Shown here one piece after another: positions 24,129-35,091 of a stretch of DNA of 64,000 bases. A program made the translations under genes and the position numbers. The stretch's first letter is position 1, and each line of letters opens with the position of its first letter. The notes beneath the pieces were generated by a model. It did not search any database. It was not told the origin of the DNA and saw nothing but the letters and a program-made list of their open reading frames with translations. This DNA is from Bryopsis sp. KO-2023 (taxonomy: Eukaryota > Chlorophyta > Ulvophyceae > Bryopsidales > Bryopsidaceae). The stretch lies in NCBI GenBank assembly GCA_030272585.1, contig BSYQ01000012.1:3162001-3226000 (forward strand). Reading direction: 5' to 3'.

Positions 24129-26282
24129 TCAAGCCGGCGTCAGCCCATCAATATCAAAATCCAGCGCCCATGCAAGGTGGCTCTTTTCCCCATAGTTTCC
24201 AAAAAGCAGCGAGGACATCGCCTCGAAACCCCCCGCGATTTCTTTCCCCCTTTTGAACTGGGCCTTGATTATGGCAGCCATCGATTTCCTGTAGCTCAGC
24301 ATGAAATGTTGGGCCACCATGCTGGACCTGGTCACCCATTTGAAGCAGGTGGATAAACTTACCTCCATGAACAATGGGCAAATAATCATGTCCCCTCCGG
24401 AATTGATGATCACCTTTCGCCCCACATGCTTGAAAAAGATCATGAATTTGGCTAATCGAGGAACGATGTCATGGTCGTTGATGATTTGCCAAGTGTCAGG
24501 AACCACCGAATTGTAGCATTTCACGAAAGCATGATTCCCCACTCTGGGGGCTCCGAAAGTGTAACACGAAATGCTGTCAGACTCCACCCCACAATACTTC
24601 ACGATGTCATAGGATGCCAGCACGGCCACAGCTCCACCCAGAGAATGCCCAGTCACGATCACCCTCAGATCACCCCGATCGAACTTCGGGGATTCGATTA
24701 TTCCCCTCAGTCTGTCCAGCACCACGTGGTTCACCCCCGAAGCAGTCCAGCTTTCGAGGAAACCGTTATGTACTAGAGGCATCGTCCCCAGCAGCCACCG
24801 GCCCCTTTCTGGAGGGTGGATCGATCGCCAGAACTGGACATCCGCCCAGAGATTAGTCAAACTATCCGTCCCCCGGAAAGCTAAGACGATCGTGTTGTGG
24901 TTCCAGGAAATCAACACATTCGTGTCCAGCTCCTTGATTCTGATGTAGTCATGGTGTTGCAACCCATACATCTTCTTGGCATCCTCCAATTTCAGGGCTG
25001 GGTAGCCTTTCCGGAAACACTCCCCCTTGTTCGAATCATAGTGGTAGGAACACAAGCTCCAGTACCAAGTCAACAGCGCCGTTTCGAAACAAAAGAGACC
25101 CCCCTTTCGTTTGCCCCCATCGGCCACCATCAATTCGGATTTCTGGTTTTCGGTCCAAGCCAGGTGGTTTTCAGCTGAACGCCTCTCCACATTTCTCGAT
25201 GGTGTGTAGGGCATGAATAGAATGCAGTTGACCACCACCATGATCGTCATACCCAATTGAGATGGGAGGATTCCATACCAAACCAAAATGGTGCTGGAGC
25301 AGGACCGAATCCTCACAAACCATAAAAGACTCACTGTGAATATCAAGAAATTGCCGATTACCCTGCTCTCCAAGTAGTGAAACCTCAAAGCTATGTTCGT
25401 CCACCGAAAAGCGTTGTAAGGTTTCGATTGGAGGCGGCGGTACCCCGTGTAGATATAGAACACGGCCAAGCCATGCAAGGATAACAGCTGGATGATTTGC
25501 ATGACTCCGTTGACCACTACGCTGGTTGGCGGGCGGCACGCCTCTTGAGCTAAGAACTCGCAGTTGTCCAAACCCTGGGGGCTGTCAGAATTGGCGTCCT
25601 TCAGTCGGCCCAAGTGATGCTCGTAGCCGAACGAATACACGAATATCAATTCATGGAGCGCTAAAGCAGTCCCCGAGAGCCAAACCAGCAGGCTTACCCA
25701 GTGACTGTGCCAGGGGGCGTCCATAAGCGTCGCATCTTGACGTCCCACAGGGTTTCCTGCCTTGTCCAACCATAGATTCGCGGTTCTCGCGCGCAGGGTG
25801 AACACCAGAAATATGTTATTCCACGAGATGATCCGGGAAAACGAACACCACTGCACCAGCCAGCCCCCTTGTCGACACGCATCGCCCAAGACGTGGACAT
25901 TGGGAGCGACGTAGCAAATGGTGTTTATCGAGTGGGAAAACAACTCCACGAACAACAAAATTTGAACTCGAATCCGTCGAGCCGTCCACTGCGCCCTCGC
26001 TCGTCGAACTTGGAAAATGCGGATTAAATACGCGATCAAGCACCCCACAGTCGCGCCAGCACACAGCGTCCCCACGACGACATTCGTTCTGAGGAACACC
26101 CGCAATTTGTCGAAAGACTCGAGGCTCTGCGTGAATTTAAGAGTCGAAAGGATCACCAAGGAGATCGCCCCCAGAAACACGCCCAAGTAAATGGCCCGAA
26201 ACAGTCGCTTCACACGCCAGTCTGGTAAACCCTCGATCCTTCCCAAAACTTGACAGTCGCGAGCTCCCCATTCGTCGCCCAT
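24129..26282 (-). CDS. multi-pass membrane lipase, class 3 / diacylglycerol-lipase-like (717 aa)
   Basis: A single uninterrupted frame from ATG at 26282 to TGA at 24129. The open frame extends 11 codons further upstream, but only to a GTG. The N-terminal half has about eight hydrophobic segments, for example YLGVFLGAISLVILS and HELIFVYSFG. The C-terminal half is a Lipase_3 alpha/beta hydrolase domain. It contains TIVLAFRGTDSLTNLWADV (oxyanion side), then VIVTGHSLGGAVAVLASYD with nucleophile Ser547, then FGAPRVGN. Asp605 (in NDHDIVPRL) and His659 (VAQHF) complete the triad. This architecture matches membrane sn-1-specific diacylglycerol lipases and algal/oomycete relatives. Hydrolysis of acylglycerols in a membrane is the expected activity; the substrate is inferred. 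It is intronless, unlike its neighbours. An additional upstream exon is not excluded. Confidence 0.9.
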   Translation of the reverse strand: MGDEWGARDCQVLGRIEGLPDWRVKRLFRAIYLGVFLGAISLVILSTLKFTQSLESFDKLRVFLRTNVVVGTLCAGATVGCLIAYLIRIFQVRRARAQWTARRIRVQILLFVELFSHSINTICYVAPNVHVLGDACRQGGWLVQWCSFSRIISWNNIFLVFTLRARTANLWLDKAGNPVGRQDATLMDAPWHSHWVSLLVWLSGTALALHELIFVYSFGYEHHLGRLKDANSDSPQGLDNCEFLAQEACRPPTSVVVNGVMQIIQLLSLHGLAVFYIYTGYRRLQSKPYNAFRWTNIALRFHYLESRVIGNFLIFTVSLLWFVRIRSCSSTILVWYGILPSQLGMTIMVVVNCILFMPYTPSRNVERRSAENHLAWTENQKSELMVADGGKRKGGLFCFETALLTWYWSLCSYHYDSNKGECFRKGYPALKLEDAKKMYGLQHHDYIRIKELDTNVLISWNHNTIVLAFRGTDSLTNLWADVQFWRSIHPPERGRWLLGTMPLVHNGFLESWTASGVNHVVLDRLRGIIESPKFDRGDLRVIVTGHSLGGAVAVLASYDIVKYCGVESDSISCYTFGAPRVGNHAFVKCYNSVVPDTWQIINDHDIVPRLAKFMIFFKHVGRKVIINSGGDMIICPLFMEVSLSTCFKWVTRSSMVAQHFMLSYRKSMAAIIKAQFKRGKEIAGGFEAMSSLLFGNYGEKSHLAWALDFDIDGLTPA

Positions 26283-26429
26283 TGATACAGAGCGTATTGC
26301 ATCGGAAAAACACACACGCTCTGTCGTGCCTCGTCCACAGTCGAAAACTGGTTTTTCCAGAAACAGAATGGAAGGGCGTCTTGGAAGCAGAAAGTGACTG
26401 GTTGCACGTCGAATGGTGGTTATTGGAGG

Positions 26430-27285
26430 AGGAGGTGTCGGGTGTTACGTGATCGACTTCCTTTCAGCAGTCAAACAGGGCCTCTCGATCGACCCAAAAA
26501 TCACCTGAAATGCTCGTTACCTCCCAATGTCTCAAACACATGCCATCACGAAAGTATTAACTTGGAATTTGCGATTCTTACTTTCGAAAAATCGATCTTG
26601 AAAAGGACCGAAATGTGTTGAAACCTTTTTGGGCAGTCGGGCGGGGCAATCAGCAAGGATATCCTGAACAGATAGTTTTGTATAAAAATGAGTTGCAACT
26701 GCTCTGGAGTTTGATGGTGCCCAAATACTACAGCTGAAATTGCTCCAACCACTTCAGCAGTTCAACAGACAGACAGCCCACATTCAGAATCTCCCCACAA
26801 TCCAGCACAAAAACTCATTGACCGACATGAATATGCACTTCATAATGTATAAATTTACATGCAAATTCGTTTGAATTTGAAGTAACATGATATACACAAG
26901 TTCATTCCATTTGGACCATCAACATCACCAGAATTTAATCTAGACAAAAGAAAACAATACGTTCTAACAGCCCGACATTTCAGAATGAGCTCCCATCTTC
27001 TGACAAGATTCAGCTCAAAAAATTTGTGGGGTTCCTCGACCCCCAGTCCAAACAGAGGGGAAAAAAAACACAAGCAGAGAATCTATGAATGTACAATCCT
27101 GACTATATTTTCCACAATGCAATATTTCCACCAAGAACGATCCAGCTCCGGGTTTTTCAATTCCACCTATTGTCGATGTGAATGTGCAGTCCATTTTTCA
27201 GATGTGGGTTTCTCAGTGACAAAATCACTCCACTTCCACTGCAGCCGAAACGAAAAAAGCAAGCGAAAATAAATCAGACTTCATG
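26430..27285 (-). other. further coding-looking exons, unassigned
   Basis: Between the lipase start and the secreted-protein exons, several minus-strand segments read like coding sequence bounded by splice-like sites. One at about 26720-26560 contains FGHHQTPEQLQLIFIQNYLF and ends AAA|GTAAGA. Another at about 26510-26435 follows TTTCAG and ends in TAA. A third, around 27150-27105, contains VELKNPELDRSWWKY. They may be the 3' part of the secreted cysteine-rich gene or a separate gene. Several alternative frames join equally well, so no model is given. Confidence 0.4.
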
Positions 27286-28827
27286 TCAGACCCAGAGGGA
27301 AATTTTCAAATCTGCTCGTTCAAAGACATTTTCACGGAACAAAAAAGTACAACAGGAATTAGCCCTTGCACCTGCTTGATAGAGCTTTTCTTTTTGTGTC
27401 AGATTTCTGGAAAGCTGTATGAATTCATTGGGCTCCTACCGCAAGTAATAAAGCCAGTGTCAGCATCGGCCCGACACACATCCTCCCCAGAGCAATTGTA
27501 ATCGGTGCAACACTCGAATATCAAATTCGATGTAAATTCCACCCCAGCTTGCTCCTGTCACAACATCCACATCTAGTACTTCATGGACTAAAAAAGGGCA
27601 GTCCAAAAAACTGCTGTCTTTCAAGTCGATCCCAGATTTTTGCTGGAGTTTTTATGCTCGCTGAAAGTATTTGCTGTTTTATTCGGGCAGCATTGCGTCC
27701 AGCCCTCTACCCGTCTTCATGTCTTTTTTAGCCGAAAGAATTTTTTGGTTCGATGCGTGAAAGTAAAAATAAAAAGAGAAACCCTTCCGACCAATTCTTA
27801 ACATTTGTTGTGGCATTTTTGACAATTCGTTGCAACAATATGCATATTTTGGGTTCGACTGTACATAATACTCTTGTACTGAGTTTTTGATTCTTGATTT
27901 TCTGGATCAAAGCAGTACTTACGCAAACACCGATGCAGGCAGATTTGTTGCTGCCGCATTTTGCGCACACTTCATTACAGCTCTGCAATGAAAGCATGTC
28001 TTGGCCTGGAAAATCAAACAGAAAAAAAAGTGATCATCAACATATTCAATAACAGCAGTGATCAAAATTCGAAAGAAGAATTCACTCCTGAACAAAAATA
28101 CAAGATTCGTATAAAATTCAAGCACAATTGATATTTCTTTTTTCAGAAAAATCCTTTGATTTTTTTCCCCTGAACAAACTAAGATATTCAAATGTGTGCA
28201 AACATACCATATTCTTCGTTCTCCAAAGCTTCGGTGCTGTTTTCTTGAGTTTCCTTTTCGATGCTTGTGTTTTTTTTCACAAGTAATCTACGAATGCTGA
28301 TGAAATCAGCATTCGTGATGCCCTTGTTAACTGATCAAAAAACAAAAAAAACAGAAACTTCCACTCACAACTGTATAATAAAAGGAAAAGGAGATCACAG
28401 AATCAGCAGGTTTTTTTGCCACATATCGTCCTTTAGAGATAGTTTTGAAGTGCAGTATTGAGTTTTATTTCGTTTTCTCAGCAGCTTTTGATCATAATAC
28501 TTCAGCATCTGTGTAAGAAAATTTCCTTCCATAGCAAAGTTCTAACCCTCCCCGACATCCTGAAAAAACTGAACGCCCCCAAACCCCCCAAGCAAACCCA
28601 AACCCCTCATTCAGCGAATAATGGACGGGGGTGAACCGCCGCCATCTGCGGTCATGTCGTGCATGGATTCACATGATCTCCAAAACTGGCTCCTTTAATT
28701 TCCCATCCAGACTTTCTCAACACCTCTCGGTACCTTGAATCGAGCCGCCGCCGGACGGCCTGCCTTCCACGCCAATCGCAATCAAAAATCCAACGATCGC
28801 AACAACGCAAATCATCGACGGCGCCAT
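27286..28827 (-). CDS. secreted cysteine-rich protein, unknown family (about 184 aa, six exons)
   Basis: Minus-strand exons: 28827-28734, 28430-28369, 28322-28208, 28005-27923, 27554-27440 and 27371-27286. All phases agree (555 nt, stop TGA at 27288-27286). The first exon is a signal peptide (MAPSMICVVAIVGFLIAIG). The second half is Cys-rich, with CNEVCAKCGSNKSACIGVC and FECCTDYNCSGEDVCRADAD. An acidic segment precedes it. Donors are good (GTGAGT, GTATGT, GTAAGT). Exons 1-5 are well supported. Exon 6 may not be terminal, because coding-looking segments continue to about 26430. I do not recognise the family; an extracellular or cell-wall role is inferred from the signal peptide and cysteines. 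Confidence 0.62.
28292..28318. repeat. perfect 11-bp hairpin inside an exon
   Basis: ACGAATGCTGA-TGAAA-TCAGCATTCGT lies inside exon 3 of the secreted cysteine-rich gene. Both arms are exact and the loop is 5 nt. Confidence 0.55.
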
Positions 28828-29432
28828 GGTGGTGGTTTCGATCAAAGGAAGGGGATTTCCAATTCAATCTATGGAGAATTGGAAGGTTGTAAAGCCCTGT
28901 TCAAAGTTGTTTCACAAGCTCTCGGAATTTTTTGGATGGCTGGTGTGGAGGGTGGGTTTATAAGGAGTGCACCCGATAGAACTCGACGACAACGTCTTAT
29001 ACCACATCGGATCTCCACAAAATCAGATGGCGGCCGGGTGTGGTATTTTTGAGTTGAAGAGTGGCGTGTGCACACATGGCAGACTGCGTTTTTTTTCTGG
29101 AAAGTGTAACGGTGTGTAACTGCCAACCTAGCCTCTTGCAGTCCAACCAACCCACCTGGCCGAAAGCGTTTCGCACCTTTCTCGATTCCACCATATTTTC
29201 CAACTATAGTTCGAAAAGCTTACGATCAGGACCTTGTCCAAACAAAGATGTCCAGGAAAGTACGCGTCACTTCACAATTCTGCGGACGTTGTTTTCACCA
29301 AGAAAGAAAAGGTGTTGGGGAAATTGAATTTTGAACGGTGTAGAATACACGAAAATTGACTGCAGCCAATTGGATGATTTCTCAACCATTGTGCTTTTTC
29401 GCGCAGTCAACACCACAGAACAGAGCTACATC

Positions 29433-29735
29433 ATTTTCTTTTTGAATGTCCTTTTTATTCTTCCTTTCGTTCTTTGCATTCAGATGTTTTTCGATGGGCT
29501 AATCCCAAGGATCTTTTTAGTAGGGTGCCATCGGGCAAATTAGCTTTAGTTATCAGCAAAATGGCTTCAATACGTTCAGCAGGTTTACAATCCTAAGGTT
29601 TTTGTTTTGTTTTTGTTTTTTTTTGTTTTTCTCTTTCTTTTCTTTCCTTTTTGTCTTTGTTCCAGCATCATAGAGGGTGATGGCTCTCTTTTGCTGTGGG
29701 TTGTAATTATGATTATGATACTGCGTTATGATACT
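29433..29735 (+). mobile_element. 5'-truncated LINE copy with target-site duplication
   Basis: From ATTTTCTTTTTGAATGTCC to the ATTATGATTATGAT tail, this is a near-identical copy of the 3' end of the LINE at 14755-15040, in the opposite orientation. GCTACATC flanks it on both sides (29425-29432 and 29736-29743), an 8 bp target-site duplication. It carries only the last codons of the reverse-transcriptase ORF and the 3' UTR. The close identity and intact duplication suggest a recent insertion. Confidence 0.8.
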
Positions 29736-29743
29736 GCTACATC

Positions 29744-32575
29744 GTTTGAAAGAGGGTGGTCTGTTTTTCTTTTTTTCTTTTTTTCTGGGGGGGGTCACTT
29801 GCCCACTAGAAATAAAATAACACTAGGAACCTCATGCCAATATACTGCTGCAGATAAACCCATCCCCTTGGTATGGCATAGCTGACTGATGGCCCAGTTT
29901 AACTGTTAATGGTTCTGACAAGTATGATTTCTGCGCAGAAAAACACACTTGCTTTTGCTTGCAAAAGATTTCAAAATTACAAAAACCCCATCTTCTTGTC
30001 ACATCAGGCCGACCAAGACTGCCTCCCTCTAACAGCCAAGGAATATATACAGCTTTCTTAAAATCGATTGAGGTTTACCACAACATCAACCAGTTCATTC
30101 TTAAGAAACACTGAAAAGACAAGTCAGACGAAACAAAAAATATCAAAAACCTACAGTTTATTGGACAAAACCACCAATGGTTCCGCAACCAACACCGTTG
30201 CTTTATCTCAAAAACATAAAAATATCCGCACAACATTCCCTTGACCCAAAACCATGCTTTCCACTTCTCTTCCCAAAAACAAATAAACAAAAAAAGGGCA
30301 AAAGCTGCCCACCGAGACAAAGACGCTAAAGTCTGACCAGACTTTAATCCTGTTTCTGTACATCAGTTTGTCTTTCACCCTTTTTTTTTTGGGGGGGGGG
30401 GGACGGTGTTCAAAAGCGTCGATTTTATCAACAAAAAGCACAAGACATTGGTTACTATATTAATCTTATTCATCTCAATTCTGGAAAAAACACCAGAAAA
30501 ACTGAAGGAAAAAAAAAATCATCCCCACCAGATGAACCACTAGCAAGAGGATATCTTCAGCATACAGACATCTATGGACAAAAACATAAAGTTAACATGA
30601 ACAAAATCAGCACGGCATTAAAAAAAACACAAAAAAATATGTGCTATACAGACAGTACATCTGTATTGTTGTTTTACACCAAGGAAACAAAAAAAAGAAA
30701 AAGTAACCCATTCAAACGAAAACCGTAATCACCCCAGTTGGTCATCCGACCTTGACAGTTTCGAACACTACCAAATTCACATTTTTTTCCCTTTCTACTT
30801 TCTGTGGATTTTCTTTTCTTCGTGTGCTTGCTTCTTGCTTTATCAAAAAGAAAACCAGACATAAATAAGGGCAGAGGAAAGTCTAAAAGTCTCCATTGCC
30901 GACTTTCGCAACTTTTGGAGAAAATTATGCAGAGAATATTATTTGGAGTGTTTCCTTATGAGTAGGGGCTCTCCGTTCAAAAGATTTGCATGAATTCATA
31001 CCACTTCTAACCTTGTTCATATAATTTTTTTGCTTTTTTTTCTTCTTTCGTCAAGTTTGGAACCCCATCTCAGTCACCCAAGTCTTCCACCCATGGAGTT
31101 GCAATTACAAAAAAAAAAAAAAACGATTAAAAAAAAACACGATCGAACAACAAAAATGTGATGCTATGTGAATTTCCCCGGGGTGAATTTCTTTTTCCTT
31201 TAATATTCCACGCCGTAGCTTTTTTTTTTCTTTCCCTTTCTCCTACCATATCTCGCACCTCTGGAGATATAACTTGACCGAAAAAAAAAACAGAAAGGGG
31301 AAAAGAAAAGTAAAGAAATAAAGAGAAGAAGAAAAAGACAAAAAAAAACTGTTCCAAGACACCCCAGCGTAACGATAGCAAAAACCACACCCACAAACAC
31401 ACAAAATTAATCCAAAATCCATTAACAAAATAAAGATCGAAGATAAGGGAAACCATCAATAAATGTCCCCAGCCTCTCGGCAGGTCGACCAATTCCCCTT
31501 TTCCCTTGTTCATTTAACCCCCATCCCTCTTTTTTTTTTTTTTTACTTTTTCTTTTTATATACATCGATGAAGCCACTCTGCCGACACAAGATAAAAATC
31601 TATCCAGACAAAACGAGGATTTAAAAAAAAAACAAAAAAAACCATCTCCTTTTCTAACCTTCATTTTTAATTTTTTTTTATCACCCTCTCTTCCTGCAAT
31701 TTCTTCTGTTCATTTTTTTTGTTCCTAGCTTTAAGTAAAGATTCTTTTTCTTAACCACCCAACTGCTTATAACAATCCCCTTCATATCACTCGCTTCCCC
31801 TTTTTCCCCCAAAACCCTAAAAGCACCACAAAAAAAAAAAAAAAAAAAAGACCCAAAAAAACCCCATAAAATGATGTTCAACACAAACCTCGGTGAAAAT
31901 CACACGGTGCCAACTCAGCCCCCGAAATGAACCCACACAAAAAAGAAACCCACAAAACAAAAGCATGAATTGACACGGGGCAAAAAAAAAAAAAAAAAGA
32001 CCCCCTCCCAAACCACCAGCCCCCCCAATCCAATTCTAATCACCACCACCCACTGTTTTCGTTTTCTTTTTTTCTCCCACCTCAGTTAAATCATAATTTC
32101 ACCACCACCACCACCTTCACTCACACCAGAACAACCAGCATATAAAACATAGAGGGGTGGGCATCCCCCTGAAAAAACCCCAAACAGTCCAAAATAACAT
32201 TGCCTCTGTCTTTGCAGTTCTTCCTCTTCATTTCCCAAACCGCAAAAGAATCACCGCCATACCCAAAAGCATACCAATTTTCTTTCCGATCTTTTTTTAT
32301 ATCATTTTTTTTCCCCTCCACAACAGCCAATTCTTCCTATCCTCCATTATCTTTTCTTACTTTTCAAATTCCAATCAAACCTCCCCTCCCCTTTCCCCCA
32401 CACAAACAAAGGGGGCCGGGTGGGGGGAGAAAACGGGAGGGGGGAAGCTTCACAGGCTGTTTCTGTAGCCTGTGAACAGAAACCTGATTTTCCCCACCCC
32501 CTTTTCATATTTTTCTTCTAATACAGGGTTTGTGAGATATCCTCAGGCATTTCTTGCTCGGCTCGGGAGGGAAAT
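29744..32575. other. 2.8 kb without a recognised gene
   Basis: Homopolymer-rich sequence, probably including the long 3' flank of the GATA gene. It contains T10G12 at 30381-30402 and long A-runs near 31108, 31829 and 31983. Open frames are Phe/Trp-rich translations of low-complexity sequence and have no splice partners. Confidence 0.45.
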
Positions 32576-35091
32576 TCAAACATGGGCTGGAGCTGTTGCA
32601 GTTTCTGGAGTGCTTGGGGCCAACATGGGGGTGGCGGCTTGGGAAGTGATGGGAAGGTGTGGGGCTGGATCGACGGGCATGACTTGCTGCTGGTTGGGGA
32701 CCTGCTGGGGGGTTTGAGGGGTGTTGGGCGTTTCCACGGAAGTCTCGTCGGCTCCAGATTTCCACAGCACTTTTGGACGGGGGGCGTCGTTTTTGGCCAA
32801 GTAAAGACCGCAAGCGTTGCACAGGGGCAATCCGTCTTGTTTGTTTTTACGCCAAAACGGGGTGGATCGAGTTCCACAATTTTTGCACACCTGGGCCAAA
32901 AAAGAAAAAAAGGGAAAAAAATACTAAGAGTCGAGATGAAGTTGAGGGGGATGCATGCCCCCTGAATTATGTTTCAGATCGACCAAGTACGATTCACAAC
33001 TGGGAAATGTAAAGTGTGGTTCCATTGATTCAAAGAGAAACACCATTGCAAAGAATATTCTGAAAAGGGGGCATTTTGTCTATGAGTTCCAACATTGAGT
33101 TGCTTTTTAAAAAGAAAATTTGGGAAGAAAACAACATACCCTTTCTTCTTGCTTGGGTCTTCTTCCTTTCTTGGAATTTAAGGCAGAGCCGATTTCACCA
33201 CTTGGACCAGCAGCACCTGAAGTATCTTGCCTGCGTCTCCGTTTAGTGGTTGCTCCGCCAGGACCCCCAGCTTTTCCTGCAAATAGCAATTTATCCTTTG
33301 TTTATAAGCTAAATAAATCGACTACCTGACTGTCAGTACAGATTAATTTCTTATTTTCTGCAGAAAAGGGCAGCCAAACTAAGAAATATCCCACTTATTT
33401 TGGTTATGGAAGGAGGTGAGGTGCCCAACAGCATCAAAACCTCCCATTCTTGAGCAGCAGGACTGAGAAAATTAGAGCCAGGGGCATGAGAAAGAAAAGG
33501 GGGAGGGGGGAAACTGACCAGCTGTGTTGATTGGAGCGATGCCAGCAGCAGTAGCAATGTGAGGAAAAAACTCTGGGACGGCTCCATGCTGAGATGCGAT
33601 TTGCGGTGGCATCGACCAACCCAACTGCTGTGGGGGGAACCCCACACCACCTGGGGCAGCCCCAGCCCCAGCAACCCCACACAAATAAGCCTGCCACCAG
33701 AGCATCACCGCCGCCTGCTGCTGCTGGACTTGAGCTTGCTGAGCTTGTTCCCACTGACAGGCCACGTAATACGGAATGCCCAACACAACAGCATTACTGG
33801 ACTCTGGCTGTTCGCTGGCACACACTGCCCCTTGCCCAGGCATCTCCACTGGATCCACCCTCATTTCCATGCTGTTATTATCCACTTCCATAGCAAACGA
33901 CTCTGGTGGGCTCAAATCTGTCATTTTGTCTTGTTCCAATTCTGGTAAGGTTCCGTCGAAAGCCCCGTCCAACCCCAGACATGCGAAATTCAGCTTGGTG
34001 TCCTCGCCTTCCCCCAGAAAATTGAACAAATCGACGTTTTCTGGAAGGCAATCCATCGGATCACCGATCGCATCAATGGGGTCATCTCCTTGGATGGCCC
34101 CTGTGATATCGATATCTTCCAGTTTCACCTGAAGGAAAAAAGACCAAAAAGAAAAAATCAACATGGCATCATTCCCAAGGATGCTTTTTTGTGTTCGATA
34201 CAAATATCGGGAAAAAGTGCTAGATCTGGATACAGCGTTTTCTTTGTTTTCCGTTGCAGAGGTTTTATGTTCATTGGCACTGTGCATAAAACATCGAAAC
34301 ACAAAAAAACAGACATCCCCTGCCAGTGCTGCAAAAACTGAAAAAGCCCTATGACATGTGTTGGTTGCAAGCAATGCTGTTGAGACCCCCCCCCCAAAAA
34401 AAAATAATAATAATCCATCCAAGAATGGCTGCATACAATGGCAGCAGGGCCTTTCCCCTTAACACCACAGTGTCACCCTGGCTTTGGTACGTTAAGCAGC
34501 TTATGTTTTGACATGAAAAATGATGCAGCCAATCAAACCACAGGGGTACCTTCTGCAGTATGTATATTTTATTTTTTTTTTCCCTTTTCCACTGGAGGTG
34601 TGAAAACAAAATAAGGGTGCAGGATTCCTGACGTTCGTTTCCGAACTGTATTGAAACTGTGTGTGTGTGTGTGTGTGCCCACCTCTTCGAGTCCTTCCAT
34701 GGCTGCACAATTAGCTAGGCTTTCCCCGAGGGGTTCCAGCGGCGAGTCGCTGGAGGGTGAAGGCGCGGACACGGGTAAACTGCACGGAAAACCGGACAGC
34801 TCTGGAACGGGGGAGCCCCCCTCCTTCGATAAGACGATCGGGGACGACGCCCGCTTCGCCTCCACGTTGTAATCCTGATAAACTCGAAAGTCGTCCGAGC
34901 AGGACGCCAGCGTGTCCGCTCTTGCGTCGTCGCACGTGGCCGACAGTGACGCCCCTTGTCGTGAGATCTGAACACGCCAAACCAGGAGGGAAAAAGAAGG
35001 AAAAAAAACACTGAGTCAGACTTTTCCCGACGAGACGCACTTGAAGGAAGCTCCGTCGTCTCAATTTTTTCGTATGATGGCTTTCTGACAT
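32576..35091 (-). CDS. GATA-type zinc-finger transcription factor (465 aa, five exons)
   Basis: Exons on the minus strand: 35091-35041, 34967-34683, 34128-33519, 33276-33140 and 32890-32576 (TGA). All phases agree. The last two exons supply a basic stretch (KKGRRPKQEER) running straight into the zinc finger, which reads CKNCGTRSTPFWRKNKQ, then LCNACGLYLA and RPKVL. Spacing is C-x2-C-x18-C-x2-C, the plant-like loop length, although the flanking sequence resembles fungal GATA factors. Exon 3 encodes an acidic region followed by a Gln/Ala/Gly/Pro-rich segment that may be an activation domain. The tail is Pro/Gln/Thr-rich. The protein is expected to bind GATA sites in the nucleus. The donor of exon 2 abuts a (CA)n microsatellite. 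Target genes cannot be inferred. Confidence 0.92.
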
